Below, piece after piece: positions 1 to 10,898 of a stretch of DNA of 64,000 nucleotides. The notes under the pieces were generated by a model. That model was given only the letters and a program-made list of their open reading frames with translations. It ran no database searches and was not told where the DNA came from. A program made the position numbers and the translations under genes. The DNA comes from Leptodactylus fallax (taxonomy: Eukaryota; Chordata; Amphibia; Anura; Leptodactylidae), in assembly GCA_947044405.1 (NCBI GenBank), contig CAMRHE010000332.1, positions 1,289,501-1,353,500 of the forward strand, written 5' to 3'. How positions within the stretch are numbered: position 1 is the first letter of the stretch; each line of letters starts with the position of its first letter.

Positions 1-1237
1 CTGCTGTGGATAGTTGGAGCTCCTTCAGTATTATTGTTGGAATCTTTTTTGGATTTCCGGCCTCCTAGCTTGTTCTGTGGGATTTTGTGTGTAGCCTTCT
101 GTTGTCAGGTTTGTAGTTGTCCTATATTCTTTCAATTTTTGTTATAATGAATTTAATGGTGCTTTGTGCAATGTTCAGTTTGGGATATTTTCTAACCTGT
201 TTGGAGAGCTGCTTGAACTTCATGTTTCTTGCGGAGTAGTGTTGCAGAGGCTTCAAGAACAGGTAATGGCATCATATGACACATCTGAGTGTTACTAAGG
301 AGTCTGTCCCCTACATAATGTGTACAATGTGTACTATACATGCTGCCTACTTCTATTATTACATATACAAGCAGACTCTATAACCTGCCTCTGCAGTCCC
401 TGCGTATATTATATTGTAGTGAAAATAAGACCTAATCTAACTTGTACTTTTCTTTTCCTTCCTAACACTACTACTACTCCTTCATATATGTCTTATATAA
501 GATAAGGAATTAAGCTCTTAAATCCCATATCCAGCTACCTCGAAACTTATTCAGCTATACATGGTACATCAATGTTACCTCACCCCTGGAATACTTCAGT
601 TAGAACATGGTTATGTCTCATTAGTTGTACAATCGGGACAGAATGAATCATGTATGAAGAGTTTATTACTTGCCAGTGAAAGTCTCTCAATTTTTTTTAT
701 TAATCACATTTAATAGTTACAAGAAAATGTAGCGAATATTTCCAATAAAGTAATAGAATACGTGTATGATAAGAATGCCAATCGTTGAAACATGAGAATA
801 TTTCCTTATGTCACATTCACCTAGGTTATACCATGATAACCAATAATTGTAATCAGCAGAGGATAAAGAGGACAACAGTGAGGTACCTGCCTTTATGTAT
901 CTTGGAAGTATGGAATGTGAGACTGTGTTATTAATACTTCAGTGACAAACATCACTTCTATGTTTGGCCATTTGTCCAGCGAGATTTATTTATCTTTTTC
1001 CCAGAAGAAATATCATATGAAAAAGGATTTCAATAACACACAGTTTTATATAAATATAAGTTACTACATGTAGTATTTCTATATGCTGCCATGTGGCACC
1101 ATTAGTATGGCTATGACTAACGGCCCCATATAACAAGACTGGTCAGATCCCCAGGGAAGCGGTGGTGGATAGTCATAAAGCCTATCCACATTCTGAACAT
1201 GAAAATTGCTTTTCCCATGTGTGATTTCACATTTCCC
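1..1237. other. 3' flank of zinc-finger copy A
   Basis: No gene is visible here. The stretch aligns by eye with 22285-25160 of copy B, apart from a Tc1 element present only in B, and part of it (about 590-790) aligns again with 21290-21510. The antisense strand carries an AATAAA-type signal near 975, which could end the minus-strand finger gene, but I cannot prove its use. Short open frames here look random. Confidence 0.6.
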
Positions 1238-2430
1238 TCATTCTGAGCATGGAAATGGATTCTCCCCTGTGTGAATTCTCTGATGTCTAACAAGACTTTG
1301 TTTATCTTTATAACATTTCCCACAGTCTGAACATGAATATGGTTTCTCCCCTGTGTGAGTTTTTAGATGTTTAACAAGAACTGATTTGTGCCTAAAACAT
1401 TTTCCACATTCTGAACATGAATATGGCTTCTCCCCTGTGTGAATTCTCTGGTGTGATTCAAGATATGATTTAAGATTAAACCATTTCCCACATTCTGAAC
1501 ATGAATATGGCTTCTCCCCTGTGTGATTTCTTTGGTGTATAACAAAATCTCTTTTCCAGGTAAAACTTTTCCCACATTCTGAACATGAATATGGCTTCGC
1601 CCCTGTGTGAATTCTCTGGTGTGCAACAAGATCAGATTTTTGGCTATAACAATTCTCACATTCTGAACATGAATATGGCTTCACTCCTGTGTGAGTTCTT
1701 AGATGTTTAACAAGAATTTGTTTATGGCTAAAACATTTCTCACATTCTGAACATGAAAATGGCCTCTCTCCTGTGTGAATTCTTTGATGTGCAAGAAGAA
1801 TTGATTGTTTGTTAAAGCATTTTCCACATTCTAAACATGAATATGGCTTCAACCCTGTGTGAATTTTCAGGTGTGCAGCAAGATCTGATTTGAGGCTATA
1901 ACTTTTCCCACATTCTGAACATGAATATGGCTTCACTTCTGAGTGAGTTGTTAGATGTTTAACAAGATCTGATTTGAGGCTATAACTTTTCCCACATTCT
2001 GAACATGAATATGGCTTCTCCCTTGTATGAATTTTTAGATGTTTAACAAGAGCTGATTTGTGTCTAAAACATTTTCCACATTCTGAACATGAATATGGCT
2101 TCTCCCCTGTGTGAATTCTCTGGTGTGAAGCAAGATGTGATTTTCGTTTAAAACATTTCCCACATTCTGAACATGAATATGGCTTCTCTTCTGTGTGATT
2201 TCTTTGATGTAAAACCCTCCGTCTGCTGCCTTTATTTTGCATCAAAGTCAGTGATGGATCAGAAGATAGGACCTGTATAGAAGGATCAGATGATAGATCT
2301 TTGCTGTGAAGGGCTGAGGGTATATCAGGAATAATGACATGATCTTCATGTGTATCTTGTGTGATACCACCATCCACTGCTTTATAGTCTGATGATATGA
2401 GATGTCCCTCTGAGCTCCAGGTACAGTCAT
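1238..2430 (-). CDS. Copy A coding exon 6 (eleven C2H2 fingers)
   Basis: The acceptor is TCCTTGGCAG at 2431-2440. After an 86-residue linker come eleven complete CX2C-X12-HX3H fingers. Helix positions -1/2/3/6 read, in order: RSHS, HSAK, LSDK, LSDA, KSIA, HQIK, QSDA, WRDI, LSYS, HSVK, DQSR. The reading frame ends at TGA inside what would be finger 12. Degenerate finger-like codons continue for about 35 residues past the stop, so the array was once longer. The same stop is shared with copy B. Confidence 0.9.
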
Positions 2431-5400
2431 CTGCCAAGGAGAAAATATATTTTAATATTTATAAATATTAGAACCTTATTATATTGACGTTTTATAAGAC
2501 TTCTATATACAATATTTAAGAACTCTATGCAGCAGAATACAGTTATGAACTAAGACTGTCCCAAAACTGTCCCAACCCCTCCTTGACTACATGTGCTTTA
2601 TCACAGACAGGACACAAGTACATACTTTTCCTTCCTTTTTTCCTTTGGCTAAAATATGCATTAAAACAGGAACTGAATCTGCATGTAAGAACCTGGCCTT
2701 ACAAGGAACTAATTGTGTCTGCCGTCATTAATATAGGGGCTGGTGGATCAGCAAAAGGAACACGCAAAAGAATTTGGAACAATGTCCTACATAAGCCATG
2801 AGGGCCTGCCCATGACTTACCTACATAAGGCTATATCAATTACATTGTTTCTGACATATAATATCATATGAAGAAGGATTTCAATGACAGCTTTGAGCAA
2901 AGACAAAGGAGACAGGAGATATATAATGTTAGATTCCTTAGCCGAAGGAGATGAGTAGAATGAGCAGGAGAAGGCACAGCACACTGTGAAATCTTATGTT
3001 ACAATATTCGTGTGGATGAGACATAAAGAGTTAACTATCCACGCTACTGACATAGAACATCTATTTTGGTACACAAGGTCTATGTCACAGGTATGCAAAA
3101 CCTATATCAGTAGTGATACCAATAGAATATAAAAGGGTTAAACATTAATTTTACTAGGCTGACTCTTGGCTAATTTTACACCGGTCCCTCTCTCCATATG
3201 TTGTAACCAATCTCTGCAAGTGATTTCTGTTGTTGATAGTGAAATGCGAGTCACTGTGCTTTTGTGTAGGACAGGGATATTCTACAAGTAAGAACAATAT
3301 AGTTACTGTATACACGTCGCCTACAGTATGACAATCCTGATTGGACATGATGTCACCTACAACCCCAATTCCAATGAATTTGGGACGTTGTGTAAAACAT
3401 AAATAAAAACAGAATACGATGATTTGCAAATCCTTTTCAACCTATATTCAATTTAATACACTACAAAGACAAGATATTTAATATTCTAACTTGATTCTGC
3501 AACATTTGATGCCTACAACATGTTCCAAAAAAGCTGGGCCCGGGGCATGCTTACCACTGTGTGACATCACCTTTCCTTTTACCAAAACTCAATAATCGTT
3601 TGGGAACTGAGGACACGAATTGTTGAAGCTTTGTAGGTGGAATTCTTTCCCATTCTAGCTACAACTTCAGTTGTTCCACAGTCCGGGGTCTCCGTTGTCG
3701 TATTTTGCGCTTCATAATGCACCACACATTTTCAATGGGAGACAGGTCTGGACTGCAGCAGGCCAGTCTAGTACCCGCACTCTTTTACTACAAAGCCACG
3801 CTGTTGTAACATGTGCAGAATGTGGCTTGGCATGGTCTTGTTGAAATAAGCAGGAACGTCGCTGAAAAAGATGTGGCTTGGATGGAAGCATATGTTACTC
3901 CAAAACCTGTATGTACCTTTCAGCATGAATGGAGCCTTCACAGATGTTCAGGTTACCCACCCATACCATCAGAGATGTGCCATGGGCACCAACACTCCCC
4001 CATACCATCAGAGATGTGCCATGGGCACCAACACATCCCCAAACAATCAGAGATGCTAGTTTTCAATTCATTTAGCCCTAAAATTAACACATTCACAAAA
4101 AGTTAAAGGAGAAAATGCATCTCATAGTTTGTTATGCAATTTCTCCCGAGCACAGAAATACCCCACATGTGGATGTAAACTCATGTTTGGGCACACGGCA
4201 GCGCACGGAAGGGAAGGAGCGACACTGAGGGTTTGAAAAACTGTTTTGGGGTACATATGACTTTGTGATAATTTTTTATAGCATTTTTTTAAGGCGAGAT
4301 GGCGAAAAATCATTATTTCCTTGCTTTATTAATTTATTTTTTTCATTCAGTTCACTTTTTTTTTTTCAAACTTTTTTATATGTCCCACTAGGACACCTGA
4401 ACCAGCGATACACTGATCGCTGGTTCAGACTTAGACTGCATACACGTGTATTGCAGTCTATAGAGGAATTCATCCTATACAGACACATAGACTGACTTAC
4501 ATCAATGTATGATGGGCATAGCTTTTTCTCATAAGAAGAAGAAAGTCCAGAGATCCAGAACTCCTGAAGTATCTCAGCTAGCTGTCCGTGCAATACAAAG
4601 TAACCCTAAATATTCACATTGATACTAAAACATGATAAAAACCAAAACATTGAATAAACATACAGAGGGCAACAGTGAGTGAAAGAGCGGCACCTGTCCA
4701 CCTGTTTTTTTTCTTACTACACCAACAAATATCACAAAATTATGGATATTTCTAGATGTGACACGCCACCCGAGTCAAACGAGCTTTCTTTAACGAATTT
4801 TGGCACACCGAGCTTAAAACGTTACCATCACTGTCCTAGATAGTCGTGAGCAATCTAACATTTCCCTATGTATCACCACCGTGCTGAGGGGTAGCAGAGC
4901 TCTGTCACTGGCCTGCTTTTCGTTTCTTTCTATATAACTCAAAATACATGAAAGAACTGAGAACCTTTAGATATGACAATGAATCAATTTCCTTTTAAAA
5001 AAGAAATATGTAAACTACAAAAGGAAAGCCAAACATAATTTGAACAGTCCTCTATAAAGTGGTGACTCCTCACCTGTGCGGTTCCCTGTAGGAATGTCCT
5101 CCTTACACTCCTCATCTCCCCTCACATATGTCTCCGGAGCATTAATATTCTTCAGATCTTCACCCACATACAAAAGCTGTGAAGGAAATATTGTAAAAGT
5201 CACCAGACGGATGGAGAAGTCACGTGGGAGGTTTTATAGGAGAAGAAAAGATCATTCATTATCATGACCACCAAAACTGACAGCAGGAGTTATCTGAGCA
5301 AATAGCTGCAGGTCTCCTGGATAAATCCACCATGTTGGCTCCTTATTCCAACCAGCAGCCTCCATAGCCAGAAAACTGTGAGAAGATCCAGACAACATGT

Positions 5401-6588
5401 CATGTCTATGGTCAGCTTTATCCTGCCATCTCCACCTTTCTCATTACACAAGTAGGAAACATCTAATACTGTGGGATAAAACCAGACTGACCCCGAGACC
5501 TTCACAGCCCTTCTACAGGGCAGAGGGAAGATTTCATGTCACCTTATCTCCATCTACCTGATCATCCTGGGGAAAGACATTTTCTTCCTTACAATCCTGT
5601 GCTAGAAGAGGACTGGGACATCTCTCCGCTGATGTTCTCTTACTGGATGGAACTGGAGGAAACACATACAGGGACTGAATTCATTCTTTCCATACAGATA
5701 ATGAGAGGCCGTGTGTATTTAGTCATGTCTATTACCTGCTGATGTGAGGGGCTGCTGATCCTCCATCATCACCTCCTTGTACACATCTTTGTGTCCTTCT
5801 AAATACTCCCACTCCTCCATGGAGAAATAGACAGTGACATCCTGACACCTTATAGGAACCTGACAACACAATGATACAGTCATCACCAGATCCCTTCATA
5901 GCTCCTGTATAATGTCCCAGCATTCCCAGCAGTGTCACCTCTCCAGTCAGCAGCTCAATCATCTTGTTGGTGAGTTCTAGGATCTTCTGTCCATTGATCT
6001 CCTCCTGTATCAGGGAGTGAGGTGGAGGCCCCGGGATTGGGCTCATGGTTCTCCCCCATCCTTCAGACACAGGAGCCTGACAGCGCCCACTAGAGGTCTT
6101 CTTCACTACTGTGTAATCCTGGTTATGGAGAGACACATTAATAAATATCACTACATACATGTCCAGAGTCCCTCACCTCTCCAGTCATATCATCTGTTAT
6201 TACTATAGATAAGAATGATGTAATGTGACATCATCAGAATCTCTCACCTCTCCAGTCATATCATCTGTTATTACTATAGATAAGAATGATGTAATGTGAC
6301 ATCATCAGAATCTCTCACCTCTCCAGTCATATCATCTGTTATTACTATAGATAAGAATGATGTAATGTGACATCATCAGAATCTCTCACCTCTCCAGTCA
6401 TATCATCTGTTATTACTATAGATAAGAATGATGTAATGTGACATCATCAGAGTCTCTCACCTCTCCAGTCATATCATCTGTTATTACTATAGATAAGAAT
6501 GATGTAATGTGACATCATCAGAATCTCTCACCTCTCCAGTAAGCTGGTACAGTATCTCTAGGGTGAGATTTATTAGACTTTCTGCCAT
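1238..6588 (-). CDS. KRAB-type C2H2 zinc-finger gene, copy A (six coding exons)
   Basis: Probable DNA-binding transcriptional repressor of the frog KRAB zinc-finger class, acting in the nucleus. The coding exons are 6532-6588, 5939-6118, 5736-5859, 5558-5652, 5074-5176 and 1238-2430, all with AG acceptors and GT donors and matching phases (0,0,1,0,1). They total 1752 bases, or 583 residues plus stop, with no internal stop. Residues 1-79 are the frog-type leader, each of its two exons ending in LTGE. Residues 80-120 resemble a KRAB A box ([21 protein letters not shown]). Residues 121-270 are an acidic linker. Eleven C2H2 fingers with HTGEKPY-type linkers follow from residue 273, and a twelfth stops after its first cysteine (PFPCSE then TGA). 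A noncoding first exon and promoter are placed near 9087-9200. Family and structure are well supported. The co-repressor partner (TRIM28-like in mammals) is inference only, and I cannot name an ortholog. Confidence 0.85.
2431..3359. other. Intron 5 of copy A, left part
   Basis: Intronic sequence matching 26597-28138 of copy B. Relative to B, copy A lacks about 96 bases near 2900 and lacks the solo LTR at 27191-27704. The uninterrupted A sequence at about 2910-2935 gives the pre-insertion state of that LTR site. No gene is seen. Confidence 0.7.
3360..4062 (-). mobile_element. Tc1-like transposon remnant in intron 5 of copy A
   Basis: It begins just after a TA dinucleotide with the terminal repeat CAACCCCAATTCCAATG. 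It holds antisense remains of a Tc1 transposase C-terminus, broken by frameshifts near 3590-3800. It is the counterpart of 28139-29270 in copy B but is cut off at about 4062. Two 39-bp units (CCATGGGCACCAACAC-type) sit at about 3965-4045; copy B has eight. Confidence 0.75.
4063..4497. mobile_element. Internal fragment of the TTAA-flanked element (copy A)
   Basis: This matches parts of the 29995-32563 element of copy B (30650-30800 and 31840-32170). Both ends and the middle are missing. Copy A therefore appears to be a deletion derivative of an insertion that predates the duplication. No coding capacity is visible. Confidence 0.55.
5074..5176 (-). CDS. Copy A coding exon 5
   Basis: The exon is 103 bases, from acceptor TTCCTTCACAG to donor CGCACAG|GTGAG, leaving phase 1. 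It encodes [20 protein letters not shown] followed by [14 protein letters not shown], the acidic [11 protein letters not shown] segment that precedes the finger exon in frog KRAB genes. Confidence 0.8.
5558..5652 (-). CDS. Copy A coding exon 4
   Basis: The exon is 95 bases, from acceptor TTTCCTCCAG to donor GATCAG|GTAGATG. It encodes [19 protein letters not shown] and an acidic tail ending QDDQ. Spliced to exon 3 it restores phase 0. The SSKR-ERCPxPL pattern is the usual fourth leader exon in frog finger genes. It is identical by eye in copy B. Confidence 0.8.
5736..5859 (-). CDS. Copy A coding exon 3 (KRAB A-like box)
   Basis: The exon is 124 bases, from an acceptor ending GTTGTCAG to a donor AGCAG|GTAATAG, leaving phase 1. 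It reads [20 protein letters not shown] and then [14 protein letters not shown], with the KRAB A-box pattern V-Y/F-FS-EEW and [10 protein letters not shown]. In mammals this box recruits TRIM28. For the frog version that is inference. Confidence 0.85.
5939..6118 (-). CDS. Copy A coding exon 2 (frog KRAB-ZNF leader)
   Basis: The exon has 60 codons in phase 0, opening with [11 protein letters not shown] after a CCATAACCAG acceptor. It contains [12 protein letters not shown] and ends IELLTGE|GTGACA. This exon type recurs in front of many amphibian C2H2 genes and has no known catalytic role. Confidence 0.85.
6174..6528 (-). repeat. 71-bp tandem array, five units, next to the start exon (copy A)
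   Basis: Five near-perfect 71-bp units start at 6174, 6245, 6316, 6387 and 6458. On the minus strand each unit reads TTCTTATCTATAG (acceptor-like), then ATGACTGGAGAG, then GTGAGAG (donor-like). This reproduces the TGE|GT end of the true start exon at 6532. Each unit could thus supply a start codon, MTGE and a donor in phase 0 with exon 2. Copy B has seven units. Confidence 0.85.
6532..6588 (-). CDS. Copy A coding exon 1 (start exon)
   Basis: The ATG is at 6588-6586 and the exon reads [19 protein letters not shown], 19 codons in phase 0. It ends GGAGAG|GTGAGAG, a good donor. An upstream acceptor candidate (CTGACCAG) lies near 6620, so the ATG would sit in the second transcribed exon. This leader form is typical of frog finger genes. 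Confidence 0.8.
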
Positions 6589-8731
6589 CTTGCCCCTCTC
6601 TCTTTCCATCCGTGACTGGTCAGTCAGGTAAATGTCCACAGACAGGATTCAGTTCTCTATTCCTGGAGATAATATGTGATAGATAATAAAGTGTAGATCT
6701 TGTATGTTCTTCTCTTTGTATAAATGGGAACATGAGATGAATGTGAAGACATTTCCACGCTGTTCTGTATCTGGTCAGAGCAGTTTCCATGTCCTCCGTC
6801 TACGTCTCACTTTAGCACTTTCTCTGGGGGTTGTGATATAAAAAGACTGAAGACCCCGTAAACATCAGGGCTGGGGATGGGAAAATGTAAAGGCCCCTTT
6901 ACACAGAGCCAACCTCAGGCCAGTTATTGGGAACAAGCCTTTTTAGGTGACCATATTGTTTTTGTAACATAAACTATGTTAGGACAATTCGTTCACCCGC
7001 CCCCATACATCAATGATAACGCATTAAAATACAGCCAAACAGCTGCCAATGATCGCAAACAAATGTTCTTGAGGCACTTCCATTCCCGATCATTGATGCC
7101 TAGTCGGAATTTGTAAAAGGGCCTTAAACCAGATTGAATTCATCAACTCTTCATGGTACGCCCAGCCCAGATCCTCTCATGCCGTACCATTGCCCAGATG
7201 AGCTACATCGGATGTGTCTGATCTTTGTTAGTTTTGTCTTTCAGAAGTGGGTACGATATTGCATGTACAATAGACATGTAATGCCCTCCAGACCTTCTGC
7301 GCGAGGTATTTGGTATTCTCCCCTGGTAACTAGCACTTCACTCCTCTGTACCCCACAGATCTCTCCTTGACCATCTTCATTGCATGGCGTCTCTCATGGC
7401 AGTAATCTTACCAGGCTGCTCTATTGTGGTTGCCCTGGACCTTCTGTAAAGGATGTTCTCTATTCCACACCTGGTTAGGAGATTCACCTGACCCTGAAAC
7501 ATGACCTGACGTTCAGACCTTTCTTGTGCCTTGCGGTTTTCCCCTGCACCACAGGAAATCCTGCCCTTAATGTCTTCCCTGTTGTATCCATTGTGTGACT
7601 TCCCCTTTCTTTCTCCCTTCTTCCTCCTCTTCCTTATCTTTTTCTCTACCTTATTTCTTCTATTGTTTCATCTCCTCTGTGTATTCTCCACTTGTTCATC
7701 ATATTTTCTTAAGCAATACATCTCATAATTCTACAACACATTACGGATTTATCATGCAGTGTCCCTTTTTAGTCAGATAGTCTTGTTTGTTAATTAGTCA
7801 CTGTGTTATCCATGAATCCGATGATCTCGTCATTATCTCTCCACCTGATTTTCATTGTTATGCTATTTCCTTGTGTGGAATTGTATACTATCCTTCATTA
7901 ATTCGCTATTCATGCCCTCTATGACCTTGTGTTTTACAGAAAAACCTCAATAAATATTAAGACTGCTTAACTTTTTTGCAAATAGAAGTCATGGTACACT
8001 AAGAGTCACAATTCAGCTCCATTAGTAAAGTAGTCACAGGGCGACCTTATGATCTTTAGTCGCAATCAAAATTGCCGCATAGCCCTGCCTATTCCCTATG
8101 TCCCTCCTCTCACTCTGGCAGTGTTAGACCCCATGCACACGACGCCATGTGTTTCCAATGAGGTGTTGAGTTTGCAGCAGAATGCAGTCGGATGACATTC
8201 AGAGTGACATCCTTGTGCATTGTGTGATGTATCCAGGTCTATGGGGGCTTCAGATCCATTCTGATTAGTTCGGAAGCCCCCATAGAGGTGATTGCATCAC
8301 TGAATGTCCTTGGATGTGTCTCCGAATGTCCCCGACTGCATTCTGCTGTAAGCTCAGCCCGACATCTGAGGCACACACAGGTGTACATAGGGTTAAAGTG
8401 CTCAGTGCTCTAAGCAGATTCCAGAACAGATCTCCTCTCAGTCCTCACTTCTTGTTCTCTTACCCACTGGCCATCTCTAGGGGGCAGTATAACATCTGGC
8501 TCTCAGGTCACTGCTCTTTTTCCTTCCTCCTCTTAATATAACCACTTCCATCTCCTCATGGTGGAAATGCCCAGCATCGCACAACAATCACAGTCTGCCT
8601 CACACTCTCCTCCAATTCTTTTTTCTTTAATTAACTTAATCTATAGATTATATATGTGCTCCAAGCCGGAGCCGCTGAAAATACAGCTCATCCCATATAT
8701 ATATAAGTTACATTGGATGACAGGTAAAGAA
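6589..8731. other. First intron and upstream DNA of copy A
   Basis: No coding region is recognised. The sequence is collinear with 34832-37110 of copy B. A pyrimidine-rich tract lies at about 7600-7720. Open frames here are short and shared with B only because the DNA is duplicated. Confidence 0.5.
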
Positions 8732-8848
8732 AGTTCTGGCTCTTGGAGCGAGGTGATGAAAAGACTATAAAATAGACTCGGTAGTAAAGGAAGATTTCAG
8801 TTATGGAAGAGTTAATGATACGTCTGCCCCAATAATTCTGACAAATAG
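8732..8848. repeat. Segment present three times in the window
   Basis: This segment, beginning AGTTCTGGCTCTTGGAGC and ending at CCCCAATAAT, also occurs at 37111-37232 and 47715-47832. In copy B the two occurrences flank about 10.5 kb of transposons. Confidence 0.8.
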
Positions 8849-8857
8849 TGACACTAA

Positions 8858-9080
8858 TATATATATATATATATCTATACATACACAAATATATCTATAT
8901 ATACACAGACACATATATATATGTAATATACATAAATATACACAGACACACATATAATATACACACACACATATAATGTACATACTATATATATATATAT
9001 ATAGATATATACACCTATAAATATACATACATATAATATACATATATACACACACACATATAATACACATATATACACAC
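8858..9080. repeat. AT/AC microsatellite, copy A
   Basis: A mixed (TA)n, (CA)n and ATATAC tract about 220 bases long. The matching tract of copy B (48012-49700) is about eight times longer. It lies directly downstream of the putative first-exon donor on the minus strand. Confidence 0.9.
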
Positions 9081-9086
9081 ACTTGC

Positions 9087-9200
9087 CTCCTCCTGCACGG
9101 TCGTAACTAAAATGGAGTTACTCCTAGGTGTGATGTCACGGGAAGGGGCGGGGCCTCTCCGAGGAGGGCGGGGCTATCACCAGCTCTGTGCTCTATACAG
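9087..9200 (-). promoter_or_regulatory. Putative promoter and noncoding exon 0 of copy A
   Basis: Read on the minus strand, this GC-rich block has an ETS-like CTTCCTG near 9200, two GC boxes (9166-9174 and 9045-relative site at 9145-9153), a CRE-like TGACATCA at 9138-9131, then ACTCCATTTTAG and a donor at 9087. The donor is GGAGGAG|GCAAGTG, a GC rather than GT donor. Copy B has GGAGAAG|GTAAGTG at the same place. Conservation of this block between copies, while flanking microsatellites diverge, supports a promoter. The exact start site is unknown. Confidence 0.55.
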
Positions 9201-9256
9201 GAAGCGGAAACGGAGCTCGTGTAGATGGAAAACTGAAAGCAGTGAGGACTGGAGGA

Positions 9257-10076
9257 TGGAGGGAGAGATAGGATTGTTTACATGGGGCTGCATGTAGGAG
9301 GAGGCTGAGGGGAGGAGGGATGTATTTACATGGGGCTGCATGTTGGAGGAGGCAGAGGGGAGGGAGGGATGTATTTACATGGGGCTGCATGTAGGAGGAG
9401 GCTGGGGGGGGATGTATTTACATGGGGCTGCATGTAGGAGGGGCTGAGGGGGAGGGAGGGATGTATTTACATGGGGCTGCATGTAGGAGGAGGCTGAGGG
9501 GGAGGGGGGTGTATTTACATGGGGCTGCTGTAGGGGAGGAGGCTGAGGGGAGGGATGTATTTACATGGGGCTGCATGTAGGAGGAGGCTGAGGGGGGGAG
9601 GGATGTATTTACATGGGGCTGCATGTAGGAGGAGGCTGAGGGGAGGGAGGGATGTATTTACATGGGGCTGCATGTAGGAGGAGGCTGAGGGGAGGGGGGA
9701 TGTAGTTACATGGGGCTGCATGTAGGAGGAGGCTGAGGGGGGGAGGGATGTATTTACATGGGGCTGCATGTAGGAGGAGGCTGAGGGGGGAGGGATGATT
9801 TACATGGGGCGCATGTAGGAGGGGGCGAGGGGGGAGGGAGAACATGGGGCGCATGTAGGAGGAGGCTGAGGGGGAGGGTGGCATGGGGCGCATGTAGGAG
9901 GGGGGGGGGGAGGGATGTATTTACATGGGGCTGCATGTAGGAGGGGCTGAGGGGAGGGAGGGATGTTTACTGGGGCGCATGTAGGAGGGGGCTGAGGGGG
10001 GGGGGGGGGATGTATTTACATGGGGCTGCATGTAGGAGGAGGCTGAGGGGAGGGAGGGATGTATTTACATGGGGCT
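9257..10076. repeat. 48-bp GC-rich minisatellite, copy A
   Basis: Tandem units of about 44-50 bases built on GATGTATTTACATGGGGCTG and GCATGTAGGAGGAGGCTGAG with variable G runs. Some units are internally deleted near 9800-9990. It lies immediately upstream of the finger-gene promoter. Copy B has a more regular version at 49895-50920. Open frames rich in MQPHVNTSLPP are by-products of the repeat. Confidence 0.9.
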
Positions 10077-10860
10077 GTGTCTTGGAGGGTCTGGGGGATT
10101 GGATTGATGTTTAGGCTGGTATAGGAGTCCCTGGGGTGTTATTGGCATCTAGGCATCTAAGCCAGGGGATGCTGCTGGCATGGATAGGGGGCAGGGGTCT
10201 CTGGTGCACTTCTGGCAACTAAAGGGGCTGGAGACACAGGTGCCATTGGCATCTAAATATTGGGGCATGTGTCCCTGGGGTGCTTCTAGCATCTAAACGT
10301 AAAGGACACAGGTCGCTGGGGTGCTGTTGGCATCTAAAGGGGAAGCAGGGATCCCTGGGGTGCTGCTGACATGTAATGGGGGGGCAGGGTCTTGTGAGGT
10401 TTCGGGTACCTGGGGGGCTGCTGCATGTGTCTGTGTGGGATCCCTGGGGTATTGCTTGTGTAAGAGGGGGTTCTGGAGGTGGTCCCAGTGTGCTGCCACC
10501 TATGTGCATGTTTGGGGGTCCCTGGGGTGCAACCTATGTTTCTGAGGAGGTGCTGGTGGTGGTCCCTTAGGTACTTCCACCTGTGTGCATATGATGGAGG
10601 GTCTGAGGGGTGCTGCCATGTGGTGTGCGGATCCCTGGGGTACTACCTTCAGGTAACTGGGGGGTTCCTGCGGTGCTGCCTATGTGTGCGGGGGTTGCTG
10701 GTGGTGGTCACTGGGGTGCTGTCTGTGTATTGGAGGGTCGGGCTTCTTGGGTCTTGCCACCTATTTGTTGGGAGGAGGGGGCTGCCCTCTGTGTACTGGA
10801 TGAAGTCTGGTCCCTGAGGGGCTGCTGCCTGTGTGCTGTGAGGGGCTTATTGTTAGACCA
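10077..10860. repeat. Degenerate GC-rich array, copy A
   Basis: Loosely repeating units built around GTCCCTGGGGTGCTGCTG and TGTGTG, roughly 40-50 bases each and strongly diverged. It matches 50921-51924 in copy B. There is no stable reading frame; open frames on both strands reflect composition. Confidence 0.75.
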
Positions 10861-10898
10861 TATGCTGACTTTCACAGAAAGCCCCGAGACCATGAACC

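Noticed and set aside
1363..1659. 98-residue frame antiphase to the fingers ([17 protein letters not shown])
   Set aside because: A shadow frame of the finger repeats on the same strand.
7531..7780. Pyrimidine-rich frames near 7.6 and 36.0 kb
   Set aside because: Low-complexity intron sequence without splice-site support.
9193..9936. Proline-rich minus-strand frames (MQPHVNTSLPP)
   Set aside because: By-product of the 48-bp minisatellite; the frame changes from unit to unit.
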